Positions 46,550 through 62,259 of a DNA stretch of 64,000 nt are shown here, in pieces. Location: contig NZ_SNWH01000007.1 of the NCBI RefSeq assembly GCF_004361885.1, positions 85,935 to 149,934 of the forward strand, in the 5' to 3' direction. The notes under the pieces are model-generated. The model searched no databases, was not told the origin of the DNA, and worked only from the letters and a program-made list of their open reading frames with translations. A program made the position numbers and the translations under genes. Origin of the DNA: Halomonas ventosae (GTDB lineage Bacteria; Pseudomonadota; Gammaproteobacteria; Pseudomonadales; Halomonadaceae). Position 1 is the stretch's first letter. Every line of letters starts with the position of its first letter.

Positions 46550-48349
46550 TCAGAAGGCCGGTGAATCGGGGTAGACCAGGCTGATCAGGCGCTCTCCCGG
46601 CTGGGCTTCGAGGGGTGACTGGTCGCTGGCGACGCGGATCCGCCCCTGGGCGTCGATGCAGAACAGCGGCAGCAGGCGATGGCCATGGGTCGCGACATAG
46701 TCGTCCATAGCGAAGGCCTCGTGCAGTCGCGTGGTTCTCACCTCCGCCCCTTGGGCTACCAGGCTCGCCAGCTTGTGCCAGGTCACCTGCTCGCCGAACA
46801 GGCACGGCAGCTCGGTGAGTTGTTCTGGCCGTTCCCGAGAGGATGCCTGCTCCCCACTGACCTCGATACGAAAGACCTTGCCGTGGCCCAGCTGTCTTGC
46901 GAAGTAGAGGGCGGCCAGGTCGTTCTGCTCGCGGTAGGGCGAGAGCGGCAGGAAGTGGCCAAGCCCTGCCATGTCCAGATGCATCTGGGCGTGTTCCGAG
47001 GCCGGGTTGCCGTAATAGGTCGGCAGGCCGGTCATGCGTGCCGCCTCGAGGGCTTCCCAGTCATGGTCGCAGAGGCGCACGACAAAGCCTGCCTCCTGGA
47101 GTGCCTGGCCCACGGCACGTGCCACCGGATTGGCACCGAGGATCAGGAAGCCCCGGGGCGGCGGAGTGGTGACGCCGAGCGCATCGGCGATGGGTCGCGA
47201 CAGCAGGCCCTGGACCACCACCGTGGCGATGATCACCAGGAAGGTCACCGGCACCAGCATGTCGGCCCCCTCGATGCCCTCGGCCTCGAGCTTGAGGGCG
47301 AACAGTGAGGCCACCGCTGCCGCCACGATGCCCCTTGGTGAAACCCAGGCCAGCAGCGTCTTCTCCCGCCAGTCGAGCCCGCTGCCCGCGGTGCACAGCC
47401 ATACGGTCAGCGGTCGCGCCACCACCATCAGCACGCCCAGGTAGGCCCAGGCCGGCCAGCTCAGCAGCGCCAGCTGGTCAACGCCGAGCCGCGCGGCGAG
47501 CAGGATGAACAGCCCCGAGATCAGCAGTACCGACAGGGTCTCCTTGAACTCGATAATAGGCCCGGTGGGAACCCGCGGCATGTTGGCCATCCATACGCCC
47601 ATCACCGTGACGGTCAGCAGCCCGGACTCATGAAAGAGCTGGTTGGAGAGGGTATAGAGGGTGAGCATGACCATCAGCGTGCCGAAGCTGTGCAGTTGGC
47701 GAGGCAGCCAATGGTGGCGCAGCACGCAGCCCCACAGGTAGCCGCCCAGGCTCCCCAGGCCGAAGCCGATCAAGGCGGTCAGGCCGAACAGCCCGAGGGT
47801 GTGGGTGACAGCATTGCGCGAGGCGTCGATGACCACGTACTCATAGACCAGCACCGCACCGATGGCGCCGATGGGATCGATAAGGATGCCCTCCCAGCGC
47901 AGGATCTGGGCGAGCGACGGTTTGGCGCGCAGCGTCTCGAGCAGGGGCAGCACCACCGTGGGGCCGGTGACCACCAGCAGGGCGCCGAGCAGGCTGGCCA
48001 TTGCCCATGACAACTCGAGAAGCCAGCGAGCGGCCAGGGCGCTGACCACGGCCGTGATCAGCACCCCCCAGGTCACCAGGCGACGTACCGTATGGCCATG
48101 CCCGCGCAGCTCGGCGAAGTTCAGGGTCAGGCTGCCTTCGAAGAGGATCACTGCCACGGCCAGCGAGACCAGCGGAAACAACAGATTGCCGAGCAGGGCG
48201 TCGGGATCGAGCAGGCCGCTGACCGGTCCGACCAGAATGCCGGTGAGCAGCAACGGCAGGATGGCGGGCACCTTGATCCGCCAGGCGAGCCACTGGCAGG
48301 CAAGGGAGAGCAGACCGATGGCGGTGAGCAGGAGGGCGGGGCTTTCCAT
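46550..48349 (-). CDS. CPA1-family sodium:proton antiporter with nucleotide-binding tail
   Basis: 599 residues. About twelve membrane helices (1-405) have the NhaP-like core: ILFEGSLTLNFAEL, VTGPTVVLPLLE and LAWVSPRGIVAAAVASLFAL. A cytosolic Rossmann-like domain follows (GFLILGANPVARAVG, ~415-490) and then a TrkA-C-like segment ending ISLVYPDSPAF. It should extrude Na+ (or K+) in exchange for H+, consistent with a salt-adapted host. It ends 13 nt from the restriction operon, tail to tail. It is on the same strand as the DUF2905 and dehydrogenase genes. Confidence 0.88.
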   Translation of the reverse strand: MESPALLLTAIGLLSLACQWLAWRIKVPAILPLLLTGILVGPVSGLLDPDALLGNLLFPLVSLAVAVILFEGSLTLNFAELRGHGHTVRRLVTWGVLITAVVSALAARWLLELSWAMASLLGALLVVTGPTVVLPLLETLRAKPSLAQILRWEGILIDPIGAIGAVLVYEYVVIDASRNAVTHTLGLFGLTALIGFGLGSLGGYLWGCVLRHHWLPRQLHSFGTLMVMLTLYTLSNQLFHESGLLTVTVMGVWMANMPRVPTGPIIEFKETLSVLLISGLFILLAARLGVDQLALLSWPAWAYLGVLMVVARPLTVWLCTAGSGLDWREKTLLAWVSPRGIVAAAVASLFALKLEAEGIEGADMLVPVTFLVIIATVVVQGLLSRPIADALGVTTPPPRGFLILGANPVARAVGQALQEAGFVVRLCDHDWEALEAARMTGLPTYYGNPASEHAQMHLDMAGLGHFLPLSPYREQNDLAALYFARQLGHGKVFRIEVSGEQASSRERPEQLTELPCLFGEQVTWHKLASLVAQGAEVRTTRLHEAFAMDDYVATHGHRLLPLFCIDAQGRIRVASDQSPLEAQPGERLISLVYPDSPAF

Positions 48350-48425
48350 GGCGGGTTTCCTGTCGAAGGGGCGGCAGATTCGTCACTGGCGAGGGGGCGC
48401 ACAATCGCTGCCGTCGTGCCCGGGG

Positions 48426-48626
48426 TCAGCGCTGGAAGAGCCAGAGCAGCGCCGAGACCACCAGGCTCGCCAGGATCATGGTGGTGATCGGGAAATAGAA
48501 GGCGAGGTTCTCGCGGCGGATCACGATGTCGCCGGGCAGGTGGCCCAAGGGGAGTCGTGACAGCCAGGGCCACAGCAGCCCGGCGGCAATGATCAGCAAT
48601 CCGACGAGGATCAGGGTGCGGTTCAT
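48426..48626 (-). CDS. DUF2905 small membrane protein
   Basis: 66 residues, two membrane helices (about 4-20 and 44-62). The linking loop LPLGHLPGDIVIRRENLAFY is the DUF2905 signature. Function is unknown. The ATG at 48626 has AGGAG upstream with a second AGAGG nearer the start; a longer in-frame start at 48695 is rejected. It lies between the large dehydrogenase and the antiporter on the same strand. Confidence 0.85.
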   Translation of the reverse strand: MNRTLILVGLLIIAAGLLWPWLSRLPLGHLPGDIVIRRENLAFYFPITTMILASLVVSALLWLFQR

Positions 48627-48691
48627 GCCTCTTGGCTCCTGTCGTGATATGGGAAGGGGGATCGTCGTCATGAGGCTCAGGGGCGCCGCAA

Positions 48692-54126
<5,435 letters not shown>

Positions 54127-54251
54127 AAGGTTCTCCTGGTTGATCGACGACTACCTCGGTTTGAGCCAATGCAAGGGGGATGATTCCCATGCTTTGCAAT
54201 TGACAGCCACCCCGGCATCATGAGCAGACTTCCACCGTTACGAGTGCGGGC

Positions 54252-55355
54252 ATGCCCCATCCCTACGACCATAACAGCAATACGCTTCCCCTCAACCTGC
54301 TGCTGGCTCTGGCCGCCCTGGTAGTGATCATCGCGGGTTTGCGCGCAGGCTCTAGCCTGCTGGTGCCATTGCTACTGGCAATCCTGATCGCGGTGGTCTG
54401 CACTGCGCCCGTGCACTGGCTGCACCGCCTGGGGATGAGCAAGCAACTGGCGGTGTGGCTAACCCTGGTGGTGATCGGTGGCTTTCTTTCGCTACTCGGC
54501 TTGTTGCTGGCCAACAGTTTCGGCACCTTCATCGATGCCCTGCCAGGCATCGAAAAGAAACTCTACCAGTACTATCTGGGGCTCCTCGATGGACTGGCCG
54601 GGCTGGGGCTTGCCATCGACACCAATCGGCTGGCTGATCTGCTGGATGCCGAGCAGTTCGGCAACTGGATACCCACGGTGCTCGGCGAGGTTGGCAACCT
54701 GCTGATGCAGAGTGTCATGGTAGGCCTGCTGGTGATGTTCCTGCTCTTCGAGACGCTCAACTTTCGCGAGAAGGTCTCTCGTGCCCTGGTCAACCCGGCG
54801 CCCAGCCTGCGTCGCTTCAGCGAGTTTAGCCTCACCCTGAAGCGCTACCTGGCCGTCAAGACACTGGTCAGCCTGGTGACCGGGGCGCTGATCTGGCTGG
54901 CCTGCAAGCTCTTGGGGGTGGACTTTCCGCTGCTGTGGGCAGTACTGGCCTTTGCCCTGAACTATATTCCCAATATCGGATCGGCCATCGCGGCGGTGCC
55001 GCCGGTCCTGCTGCTGCTGGTCTCCCCGCAAGGTGGCATGTTCGATGCGCTGCTGCTCGCCGCGGCCTATCTGGGGGTCAACTTCGTGATGGGCAATATC
55101 ATCGAGCCGAGGGTCATGGGCCGGGCGCTGGGGCTTTCCACCTTCGTGGCTTTCCTGTCGCTGGTGGTGTGGGGCTGGATCTTCGGGGTGGTGGGGATGT
55201 TGCTCTCGGTAGTGCTGACCATGACCCTCAAGATCGCCCTGGACAGCCATCCCGAGACCCGCTGGATCGCCCATCTGTTGGGACCAGGCGATGGAGCACC
55301 GATCGAGCAGGCCGACCGCCCGATCTCGGAGCGTGAGGAGGAGGGGCCCAAATGA
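54252..55355 (+). CDS. AI-2E family (PerM-type) transporter
   Basis: 367 residues with seven or eight hydrophobic segments. The family's hallmark C-terminal part is present: NYIPNIGSAIAAVPPVLLLL and GNIIEPRVMGRALGLSTFVAFLSLVVWGW (conserved core IEPRVMGRALGLS). Members include E. coli PerM and TqsA, and Halomonas-like organisms use related proteins as Na+/H+ exchangers, so ion transport is as likely as autoinducer export. It is divergent from the SIMPL gene and convergent with trxA. Confidence 0.82.
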   Translation: MPHPYDHNSNTLPLNLLLALAALVVIIAGLRAGSSLLVPLLLAILIAVVCTAPVHWLHRLGMSKQLAVWLTLVVIGGFLSLLGLLLANSFGTFIDALPGIEKKLYQYYLGLLDGLAGLGLAIDTNRLADLLDAEQFGNWIPTVLGEVGNLLMQSVMVGLLVMFLLFETLNFREKVSRALVNPAPSLRRFSEFSLTLKRYLAVKTLVSLVTGALIWLACKLLGVDFPLLWAVLAFALNYIPNIGSAIAAVPPVLLLLVSPQGGMFDALLLAAAYLGVNFVMGNIIEPRVMGRALGLSTFVAFLSLVVWGWIFGVVGMLLSVVLTMTLKIALDSHPETRWIAHLLGPGDGAPIEQADRPISEREEEGPK

Positions 55356-55357
55356 CG

Positions 55358-55380
55358 TCGCCCCGGGCTTGCCGGGGCGA
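55358..55380. terminator. Hairpin between convergent permease and trxA genes
   Basis: TCGCCCCGG-GCTTG-CCGGGGCGA is a perfect 9-bp stem with a 5-nt loop, starting 3 nt after the permease stop and 21 nt from the trxA stop. Neither strand has a strong U-run, so it may act as a transcript-end stabiliser or a weak bidirectional terminator. Confidence 0.55.
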
Positions 55381-55401
55381 AGAAGAGCGGTGCGTAGTGG
55401 A

Positions 55402-55725
55402 TCAGGTGTTCTGGTCGATGAACTGGCTCAGCTGTGACTTCGACTGAGCGCCGACCAGGGAGGCGACCTTGCTGCCGGACTTGAAAAGCATCACGGTCGG
55501 CACCCCGCGCACCCCCTGCTCGGCGGCGATCTCGGGGGCATCGTCCACGTTGATGCTGGCGACCTTGAGGCTATCGTTGCGCTCCTCGGCGACTTCCTCG
55601 ACCACTGGTGCCATCACCTTGCAGGGACCGCACCAAGGGGCCCAGAACTTTAGCAGAACCGGCTTATCGGCCTTGAGGACTTCCTGCTCGAAGTTGGCAT
55701 TGGTGACATCGACGTTGTTGGTCAT
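55402..55725 (-). CDS. trxA: Thioredoxin 1
   Basis: 107 residues, the E. coli thioredoxin length. The active site is WCGPC (C32, C35) in a canonical FWAPWCGPCK context, with the cis-proline at GVPTVMLF. It reduces cytosolic disulfides and is the electron donor for PAPS reductase, encoded 1.3 kb away by cysH. GGGAGAATC precedes the ATG. It is divergent from cysB. Confidence 0.97.
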   Translation of the reverse strand: MTNNVDVTNANFEQEVLKADKPVLLKFWAPWCGPCKVMAPVVEEVAEERNDSLKVASINVDDAPEIAAEQGVRGVPTVMLFKSGSKVASLVGAQSKSQLSQFIDQNT

Positions 55726-55854
55726 GTGATTCTCCCGTTTCGTTGCGCTGCATCGAGCGGATGGGGTGACATGCAGGGCATGCCCGATCGGACGATGTTA
55801 GCGGTCGACCTAACTGCTGGCAAATCCCGATGCTGGGAAAAGCGGATCTTCCAG

Positions 55855-56919
<1,065 letters not shown>

Positions 56920-57005
56920 GATGGGGCAATCGACACAGTAGTCGCCCCCGGCTCTCTGTTGTCTTCGAGGGTCGCGGGCACGCTTTCCGTGCTATCCCTT
57001 GGCCA

Positions 57006-57626
57006 TCAATGCTGCAGGTGCAGGCCACACTCGCGTTTCTCCTCGACCTTGGTGGGGTCGAAGTAGTCGAAGTTGTTGGGCAGGTCGTGGTCCTGCAGAT
57101 ATCGATAGAGGTCGCGGGCCGTCCAGTGCAGCAGTGGGGAGACCTTTAGCAGGCCGTCAGCGTTGCGGCTCACCGGTGTCATGCGGGCACGCTCGGGGGT
57201 GTCCTCGGCACGTAGGGCGGTGAACCAGACATCCGGCGCCATCTCGCGCAGGGCGCGCTCGAAGGGTTCGAGCTTAACCTCGCGGGTGAAGGCCTCATGA
57301 CGCGCTTCGTCTATCCCGGGTGCGGGGCCCTCCAGCGCTTCGCGATGGGCCCGTGAGCGCCGCGGCAGATAACTCACCAGGTTAAGGTTCAGGCGTTGAA
57401 CCAGCTCATCGGCGAAGCGGTAGGTGGCCTCGGTGTTGTAGCCACTGTCCATCCACACGATCGGGATATCCGGCTGCTGGCGCGTGACCATGTGCAGGAT
57501 CACGGCCTCGAAGGGGCGGAAGTTGGTCGTGCAGATCGGCCGTTGTCCCTGATCCAGCGCCCAGCGGATCAGGGCCTCGGGATCATTGCCGAGTTCCCGG
57601 TTAATGACATCGAGCTGGGGTTCCAT
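57006..57626 (-). CDS. cysH: Phosphoadenosine phosphosulfate (PAPS) reductase
   Basis: 206 residues, shorter than E. coli CysH (244). It has the adenylylsulfate-binding region (WMDSGYNTEATYRFADEL) and ends ECGLH with the single catalytic cysteine C200. The CC...CxxC pairs of 4Fe-4S APS reductases are absent (the corresponding place reads RAEDTPERARM), so it is a thioredoxin-dependent PAPS reductase. It reduces PAPS to sulfite. ATG at 57626 has GGAG 6 nt upstream; an in-frame ATG 12 nt earlier is less well placed. Confidence 0.9.
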   Translation of the reverse strand: MEPQLDVINRELGNDPEALIRWALDQGQRPICTTNFRPFEAVILHMVTRQQPDIPIVWMDSGYNTEATYRFADELVQRLNLNLVSYLPRRSRAHREALEGPAPGIDEARHEAFTREVKLEPFERALREMAPDVWFTALRAEDTPERARMTPVSRNADGLLKVSPLLHWTARDLYRYLQDHDLPNNFDYFDPTKVEEKRECGLHLQH

Positions 57627-57726
57627 GAAGGGCTCCAAGGCAATAAGTTTAGGTATGGTGCTACCCTAGCAGAGCCGGTGAGGCTCCCCCCAATACCGAT
57701 TCATTGGATATCTATTCCCTGGTGGA

Positions 57727-59109
57727 TTAATCGATCTGGTTTTTATTCCATGTTGATTCAGTATCAGCTGCCATCAGGGCCTGCATGAGATGGCGAATCT
57801 TGTCGAGGCTCTCGGTGTACTCGTCCTCGCCGCGCGAGTCGGCCACCAGGCCTCCCCCGCCCCACAGGTGCAGCCTGCTGCCGTCGGCCACCACGCTGCG
57901 AATGGCGATGGAAGTGTCCATCTGTCCGCGCACATCCACGTAACCCAGGCTGCCGCAGTAGGCGCTGCGACGGCTGGGTTCCAGTTCGTCGATGATCTGC
58001 ATGGCCCGTACCTTGGGTGCGCCGGTGATGGAGCCGCCGGGAAATGCAGCGGACAGCAGGTCCATGGGTCGCCGGCCGGCCTCCAGTTCGCCTTCGATCA
58101 CGCTCACCAGGTGGTGCACGTTGGCATAGCTCTCTAGGCCGCAGAGCTGGGGGACCCGTACGCTGCCGGGACGGCACACCCGCCCCAGGTCATTGCGCAG
58201 CAGGTCGGTGATCATTACGTTCTCGGCCCTGTCCTTGGAGCTTTCGCACAGTTCCCTGGCCAGCTGTCGGTCCACCTCGGGAGTCGCGCCACGGGGCCGC
58301 GTGCCCTTGATGGGCCGGGTTTCAACCTGCCCGTCATGGCAGCGCAGGAAGCGTTCGGGGGAGAGCGAGAGGATCGCCTGGTCCTTCCAGGCCAGGTAGC
58401 CGGCGAAGGGGGTGGGTGTGGCCAGGCGCAGACGGCGGTAGGCCGCCCAGAGGTCGCCTTCGAAGGGGGCACTGAAGCGCTGGGTCAGGTTGATCTGGTA
58501 GCAGTCGCCGGCGCGAATATAAGCCTGCACAGTACGAAAGCGAGCCAGGTAGTCCTCGCGGCTGAGCTCGGCGGCGAAAGGGGCGGTGAGGCGAAAGCCT
58601 GTGGCCGGACGCACCGGCGTTTCCAGCCATCCCAGCACCTGGCGGCGTCGTGACGCGCTGCCCACCAGCCAGCTTTGTCGACGCTGATGGTCCTGAATCA
58701 CTGCCCAGTCATAAAGGCCGACACGGCTGGCCGGTAGCGTGACCGCCTGATGGGCTCGTCCGGCCATCGGTTCGAGCTGGTGTCCGAGGTCGTAACTCCA
58801 GTAGCCGATCAGCCCGCCGAGGAACGGCAGCCGGCTGTCCGGCACCTCGCCGGGTAGGCGGTCGAGCAGTGCCTGCTGGGCGACGAAGGGGGGCAGCCCC
58901 GCGAGCACCGGGTCCCCGCTCACGCGACCGGCAGCATCAATCTCGAGAAGTTCCAGTGGATCGCAGCTGAGGATGTCGTAGCGGCCACCCGGCGCCATCG
59001 GGCGACCGCTGTCGAGCAGCACGGCACCTGGCCTGTCGCGCAGGGCCGCGAAGTAGTCCAGCGGGTCCTCGTGATAGGGCAGGGGGGTGATCTCGATCGG
59101 TGCTGTCAT
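57727..59109 (-). CDS. pabB: Aminodeoxychorismate synthase component I
   Basis: 460 residues. The chorismate-binding domain carries PIKGTRPRG (the lysine distinguishes PabB from TrpE, which has PIAGT) near residue 265, then MITDLLRNDLGRVC, FPGGSITGAPKVRAMQIID and GQMDTSIAIRS. The N-terminal half (LPFLGGLIGYWSYDLGH) is typical. It makes 4-amino-4-deoxychorismate for folate, with ammonia from a TrpG/PabA glutaminase. The start is at 59109; a longer frame to 59229 lacks homology. No pabA or pabC is adjacent. Confidence 0.93.
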   Translation of the reverse strand: MTAPIEITPLPYHEDPLDYFAALRDRPGAVLLDSGRPMAPGGRYDILSCDPLELLEIDAAGRVSGDPVLAGLPPFVAQQALLDRLPGEVPDSRLPFLGGLIGYWSYDLGHQLEPMAGRAHQAVTLPASRVGLYDWAVIQDHQRRQSWLVGSASRRRQVLGWLETPVRPATGFRLTAPFAAELSREDYLARFRTVQAYIRAGDCYQINLTQRFSAPFEGDLWAAYRRLRLATPTPFAGYLAWKDQAILSLSPERFLRCHDGQVETRPIKGTRPRGATPEVDRQLARELCESSKDRAENVMITDLLRNDLGRVCRPGSVRVPQLCGLESYANVHHLVSVIEGELEAGRRPMDLLSAAFPGGSITGAPKVRAMQIIDELEPSRRSAYCGSLGYVDVRGQMDTSIAIRSVVADGSRLHLWGGGGLVADSRGEDEYTESLDKIRHLMQALMAADTESTWNKNQID

Positions 59110-59140
59110 CACAACGTCTTCCCGGAGCAGGCGCCCCATT

Positions 59141-59233
59141 CTAGGCCTCGACTGCAGCTTTGTCGTTCTCGCGCTTGATGGCGAGGGCATTGTCGACATT
59201 GACGTTGGCGCGGGTGAGATTGTCTTCAACTAA
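59141..59233 (-). other. Coding-like stretch without a start (possible gene remnant)
   Basis: On the minus strand this stretch reads as ~30 codons with C/G-rich third positions, ending RENDKAAVEA and TAG (59143-59141). No start codon is available, and upstream sense is lost. The plus strand of the same stretch is also open, so this is weak. It may be the 3' remnant of a lost gene between pabB and the GntR regulator. Confidence 0.25.
59189..59200. promoter_or_regulatory. Second, imperfect operator-like site (ATTGTCGACATT)
   Basis: ATTGTCGACATT differs at one base from the perfect palindrome ATTGTCGACAAT at 59306-59317, 117 bp away. It lies in the pabB side of the divergent region, inside a coding-like stretch, so it could be coincidental. 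Confidence 0.3.
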
Positions 59234-59305
59234 AGGGGGATAACATCCATTCGTTCGGCCAGTTGACCCGGGGTAGGCCAGTGATTACAGTTTCTTCATC
59301 ACTCG

Positions 59306-59317
59306 ATTGTCGACAAT
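59306..59317. promoter_or_regulatory. Palindromic operator candidate for the GntR/FCD regulator
   Basis: ATTGTCGACAAT is a perfect 12-bp palindrome ending 4 nt before the regulator's ATG. The TTGTC-N-ACAA type of half-site is usual for FCD-subfamily GntR regulators. The position implies autoregulation and control of the prp genes downstream. Confidence 0.65.
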
Positions 59318-59321
59318 TGCC

Positions 59322-60038
59322 ATGAACTCAGTCGCACCACAGCAGGACGTCTTTCCTGAAGTCCGCACTCTGGCGGAACGGGTCTTCCAGCAATTGCAGG
59401 ATGCTATCGTCAGGGGGGAGCTGGCACCGGGCAGCAAGATCACCGAGCCGGGACTGTCACGCACCTACGGTATCTCTCGCGGCCCGCTCAGAGAGGCCAT
59501 GCGCCGCCTGGAAGCGCACCGCCTGATTGAGCGGGTGCCGCATGTTGGCGCCCGAGTAGTCAAGCTCTCCATGAAGGAACTGCTCGAGCTCTTCGACGTG
59601 CGTGAGGCGCTGGAGAGTATGGCGGCGCGCCTCGCTGCCGAACACATGACCGCCGGCGAGGTCGCCGGGCTGCGCGAGGTGCTGGCCATGCATGAACGCC
59701 AGGCCGACCTGCGTCGCGGCGAGGCCTACTATCAGCACGAGGGTGATCTGGACTTCCATTTCCGCATCGTCCAGGGCAGCCACAACACGATGTTGATGGG
59801 CATGCTCTGCGACGACCTCTACTACCTGGTACGGCTCTACCGTACCCAGTTCAGCGCTAGCGGCACGCGGCCCCAGCGAGCTTTTGTTGAACACCACCGC
59901 ATCGTCGATGCCATCGAGGCCGGTGACGCCGAACTGGCGGAGCTGCTGATGCGCCGTCACGTCAGTGCTTCTCGGTCCCTCGTGGTCGAGCGCTATGCGG
60001 CATCCCTTGAACAGCAGGACAGCAAGACGCCCGTTTGA
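59322..60038 (+). CDS. GntR-family regulator (FCD subfamily), methylcitrate locus
   Basis: 238 residues. The winged HTH (about 15-80; [35 protein letters not shown]) precedes an FCD ligand-binding domain ([46 protein letters not shown]). The FCD domain typically binds a metal and a carboxylate through Asp/His residues. Its place 29 nt before prpB suggests that it senses a propionate-pathway acid (for example methylcitrate) and controls prpBCD. In some pseudomonads a GntR protein holds this position instead of the sigma-54 activator PrpR. A TTG at 59307 in frame is rejected because it would overlap the operator. Confidence 0.9.
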   Translation: MNSVAPQQDVFPEVRTLAERVFQQLQDAIVRGELAPGSKITEPGLSRTYGISRGPLREAMRRLEAHRLIERVPHVGARVVKLSMKELLELFDVREALESMAARLAAEHMTAGEVAGLREVLAMHERQADLRRGEAYYQHEGDLDFHFRIVQGSHNTMLMGMLCDDLYYLVRLYRTQFSASGTRPQRAFVEHHRIVDAIEAGDAELAELLMRRHVSASRSLVVERYAASLEQQDSKTPV

Positions 60039-60067
60039 GGCGCGTCGACACCCTACGGAGACCTTTC

Positions 60068-60958
60068 ATGATGCAACCTACCCCCGGGGCGCGGTTTCGC
60101 GCCGCCCTCAAGGCCCACCGCCCGCTGCCCATCGTCGGCACCATCAATGCCTATACTGCCTTGATGGCCGAGCGGGTGGGTCACCCGGCCTTCTACCTTT
60201 CCGGCGGTGGCGTAGCCAATGCCTCCTTCGGCCTGCCGGATCTCGGCATTACCACCATGAATGATGTGGTCGAGGATGCCCATCGCATCTGCGGGGCCAC
60301 CGAGGTACCGCTGTTGGTGGACATCGACACCGGCTGGGGTGGCGCCTTCAACATCGCCCGTACCGTCAAGGAGATGCAGCGCGCCGGCGTGGCCGCTGTC
60401 CATCTCGAGGACCAGGTGGCCCAGAAGCGCTGTGGCCATCGTCCCAACAAGGCGATCGTCTCCCAGGAGGAGATGGTCGACCGCATCAAGGCCGCCGCCG
60501 ATGCGCGCCTTGACCCCGACTTCTACCTGATCGCGCGTACCGATGCCTTTCAGAAGGATGGTCTGGATGCCGCCATCGAGCGGGCCAACGCCTGCATCGA
60601 GGCTGGGGCCGATGCCATCTTCGCCGAGGCCGTGCATACCCTCGATGACTATCACGCCTTCTGTGAGCGAGTCGACGCACCGATACTGGCCAACATCACC
60701 GAGTTCGGCGCCACGCCGCTGTTTACCCAACAGGAGCTGGGCGAGGTAGGTTGCCGCATGGTGCTCTACCCGCTGTCCGCCTTCCGCGCCATGAATGCCG
60801 CGGCGCTCAAGGTCTACCAGAGCATCCACGACCAGGGGCACCAGAAGGACGTGGTCGACCTCATGCAGACCCGCGACGAGCTCTACGATTTTCTCAACTA
60901 CCACGACTTCGAGCGCAAGCTCGACGCCTTGTTTGCAGAGAAGGGCGGCGAGGCATAA
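60068..60958 (+). CDS. prpB: 2-methylisocitrate lyase
   Basis: 296 residues, the same as E. coli PrpB. The lyase signature KRCGHR holds the catalytic C122. Metal-binding D85 and D87 lie in [10 protein letters not shown], and [14 protein letters not shown] is near the start. It splits 2-methylisocitrate to pyruvate and succinate, the last step of the methylcitrate cycle. GGAG lies 7 nt before the ATG. It is probably cotranscribed with the GntR regulator (29-nt gap) and prpC (50-nt gap). Confidence 0.95.
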   Translation: MMQPTPGARFRAALKAHRPLPIVGTINAYTALMAERVGHPAFYLSGGGVANASFGLPDLGITTMNDVVEDAHRICGATEVPLLVDIDTGWGGAFNIARTVKEMQRAGVAAVHLEDQVAQKRCGHRPNKAIVSQEEMVDRIKAAADARLDPDFYLIARTDAFQKDGLDAAIERANACIEAGADAIFAEAVHTLDDYHAFCERVDAPILANITEFGATPLFTQQELGEVGCRMVLYPLSAFRAMNAAALKVYQSIHDQGHQKDVVDLMQTRDELYDFLNYHDFERKLDALFAEKGGEA

Positions 60959-61008
60959 CGCTGCCCGGCCCTCAACCTGACTGATACCGATTGACAAGGA
61001 GACATCCC

Positions 61009-62136
61009 ATGGCAGGCAAACCCATCAGCAGCAGCGGCCTGCGCGGCCAGAGCGCCGGGACCACGGCCCTATGCACCGTCGGCAAGACCGGCTCGGGCCT
61101 CACCTACCGCGGTTTCGATATCAAGGAGCTGGCCGATAAAGCCCGCTTCGAGGAAGTGGCCTATCTGCTGCTCAAGGGCAAGTTGCCCAATCAGGCCGAG
61201 CTCGATGCCTACATCACCAAGCTGCAGGGTCTGCGCGGCCTGCCCGACGCGCTCAAGAGCGTGCTTGAGCAGATTCCCAGGGATGCCCACCCCATGGATG
61301 TGATGCGTACTGGCGCCTCCATGCTGGGCAATCTGGAAACCGAGGAGAGCTTTGACCAGCAGCAGGATGTTTCAGATCGCCTGCTCGCCGTGCTGCCGTC
61401 GATCATCTGCTACTGGTATCGCTTCAGCCATGACGGCGTGCGCATCGAAACCGAGACCGATGACGAGTCGGTCGGTGGCCACTTCCTGCACCTGCTGCGC
61501 GGCCAGCCGGCATCCGAGCTGCACGCCCGAGTAATGAATGTCTCGTTGATCCTCTACGCCGAGCACGAGTTCAACGCCTCGACCTTTACCGCCCGCGTGT
61601 GCGCCTCGACCCTTTCCGACATGCACTCCTGCGTGACCGGTGCCATCGGCTCGCTGCGCGGACCGCTGCATGGCGGCGCCAACGAGGCAGCCATGGCGAT
61701 GATCGAGAACTGGCAGTCCCCGGAAGAGGCCGAGCGCGAGATCATGGGCATGCTTGAGCGCAAGGACAAGATCATGGGCTTTGGCCATGCGATCTACCGC
61801 GAGTCCGACCCGCGCAACGCCATCATCAAGCACTGGTCGAAGAAATTGTCCGAGGACGTGGGCGACAGTGTGCTCTACCCGGTTTCCGAGCGGGTCGAGG
61901 AAGTGATGTGGCGGGAAAAGAAGCTGTTCTGCAACGCCGACTTCTACCACGCCAGTGCCTACCACTTCATGGACATCCCGACCAAGCTGTTCACCCCGAT
62001 CTTCGTCTGTTCAAGGGTTACCGGCTGGTGTGCCCATGTCTTCGAGCAGCGCGCCAACAACCGCATTATCCGTCCGAGCGCCGACTACGTCGGTCCCGAG
62101 AAGAACGAGTGGGTGCCGATCGAGCAGCGTCAGTAA
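61009..62136 (+). CDS. prpC: 2-methylcitrate synthase
   Basis: 375 residues, in the short citrate-synthase class used for methylcitrate synthase (E. coli 389). Catalytic histidines are H221 (GPLHGGANEA) and H260 (GFGHAIYRESDPRN). TYRGFDIKELA near the start is typical. It condenses propionyl-CoA and oxaloacetate. Context between prpB and prpD separates it from the main TCA citrate synthase. AAGGAG lies 7 nt before the ATG. Confidence 0.94.
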   Translation: MAGKPISSSGLRGQSAGTTALCTVGKTGSGLTYRGFDIKELADKARFEEVAYLLLKGKLPNQAELDAYITKLQGLRGLPDALKSVLEQIPRDAHPMDVMRTGASMLGNLETEESFDQQQDVSDRLLAVLPSIICYWYRFSHDGVRIETETDDESVGGHFLHLLRGQPASELHARVMNVSLILYAEHEFNASTFTARVCASTLSDMHSCVTGAIGSLRGPLHGGANEAAMAMIENWQSPEEAEREIMGMLERKDKIMGFGHAIYRESDPRNAIIKHWSKKLSEDVGDSVLYPVSERVEEVMWREKKLFCNADFYHASAYHFMDIPTKLFTPIFVCSRVTGWCAHVFEQRANNRIIRPSADYVGPEKNEWVPIEQRQ

Positions 62137-62259
62137 GCCCCTGAGCTAGTTAAATGGGGGCGAATTTATCGCGATAGAGCGCCGAAGGGCAGTCAGGAGC
62201 ACGCTCCCTACCACGGTCCGGGACAAGCCCGGTGACAAGAACGAATCCAAGGAACCGAA

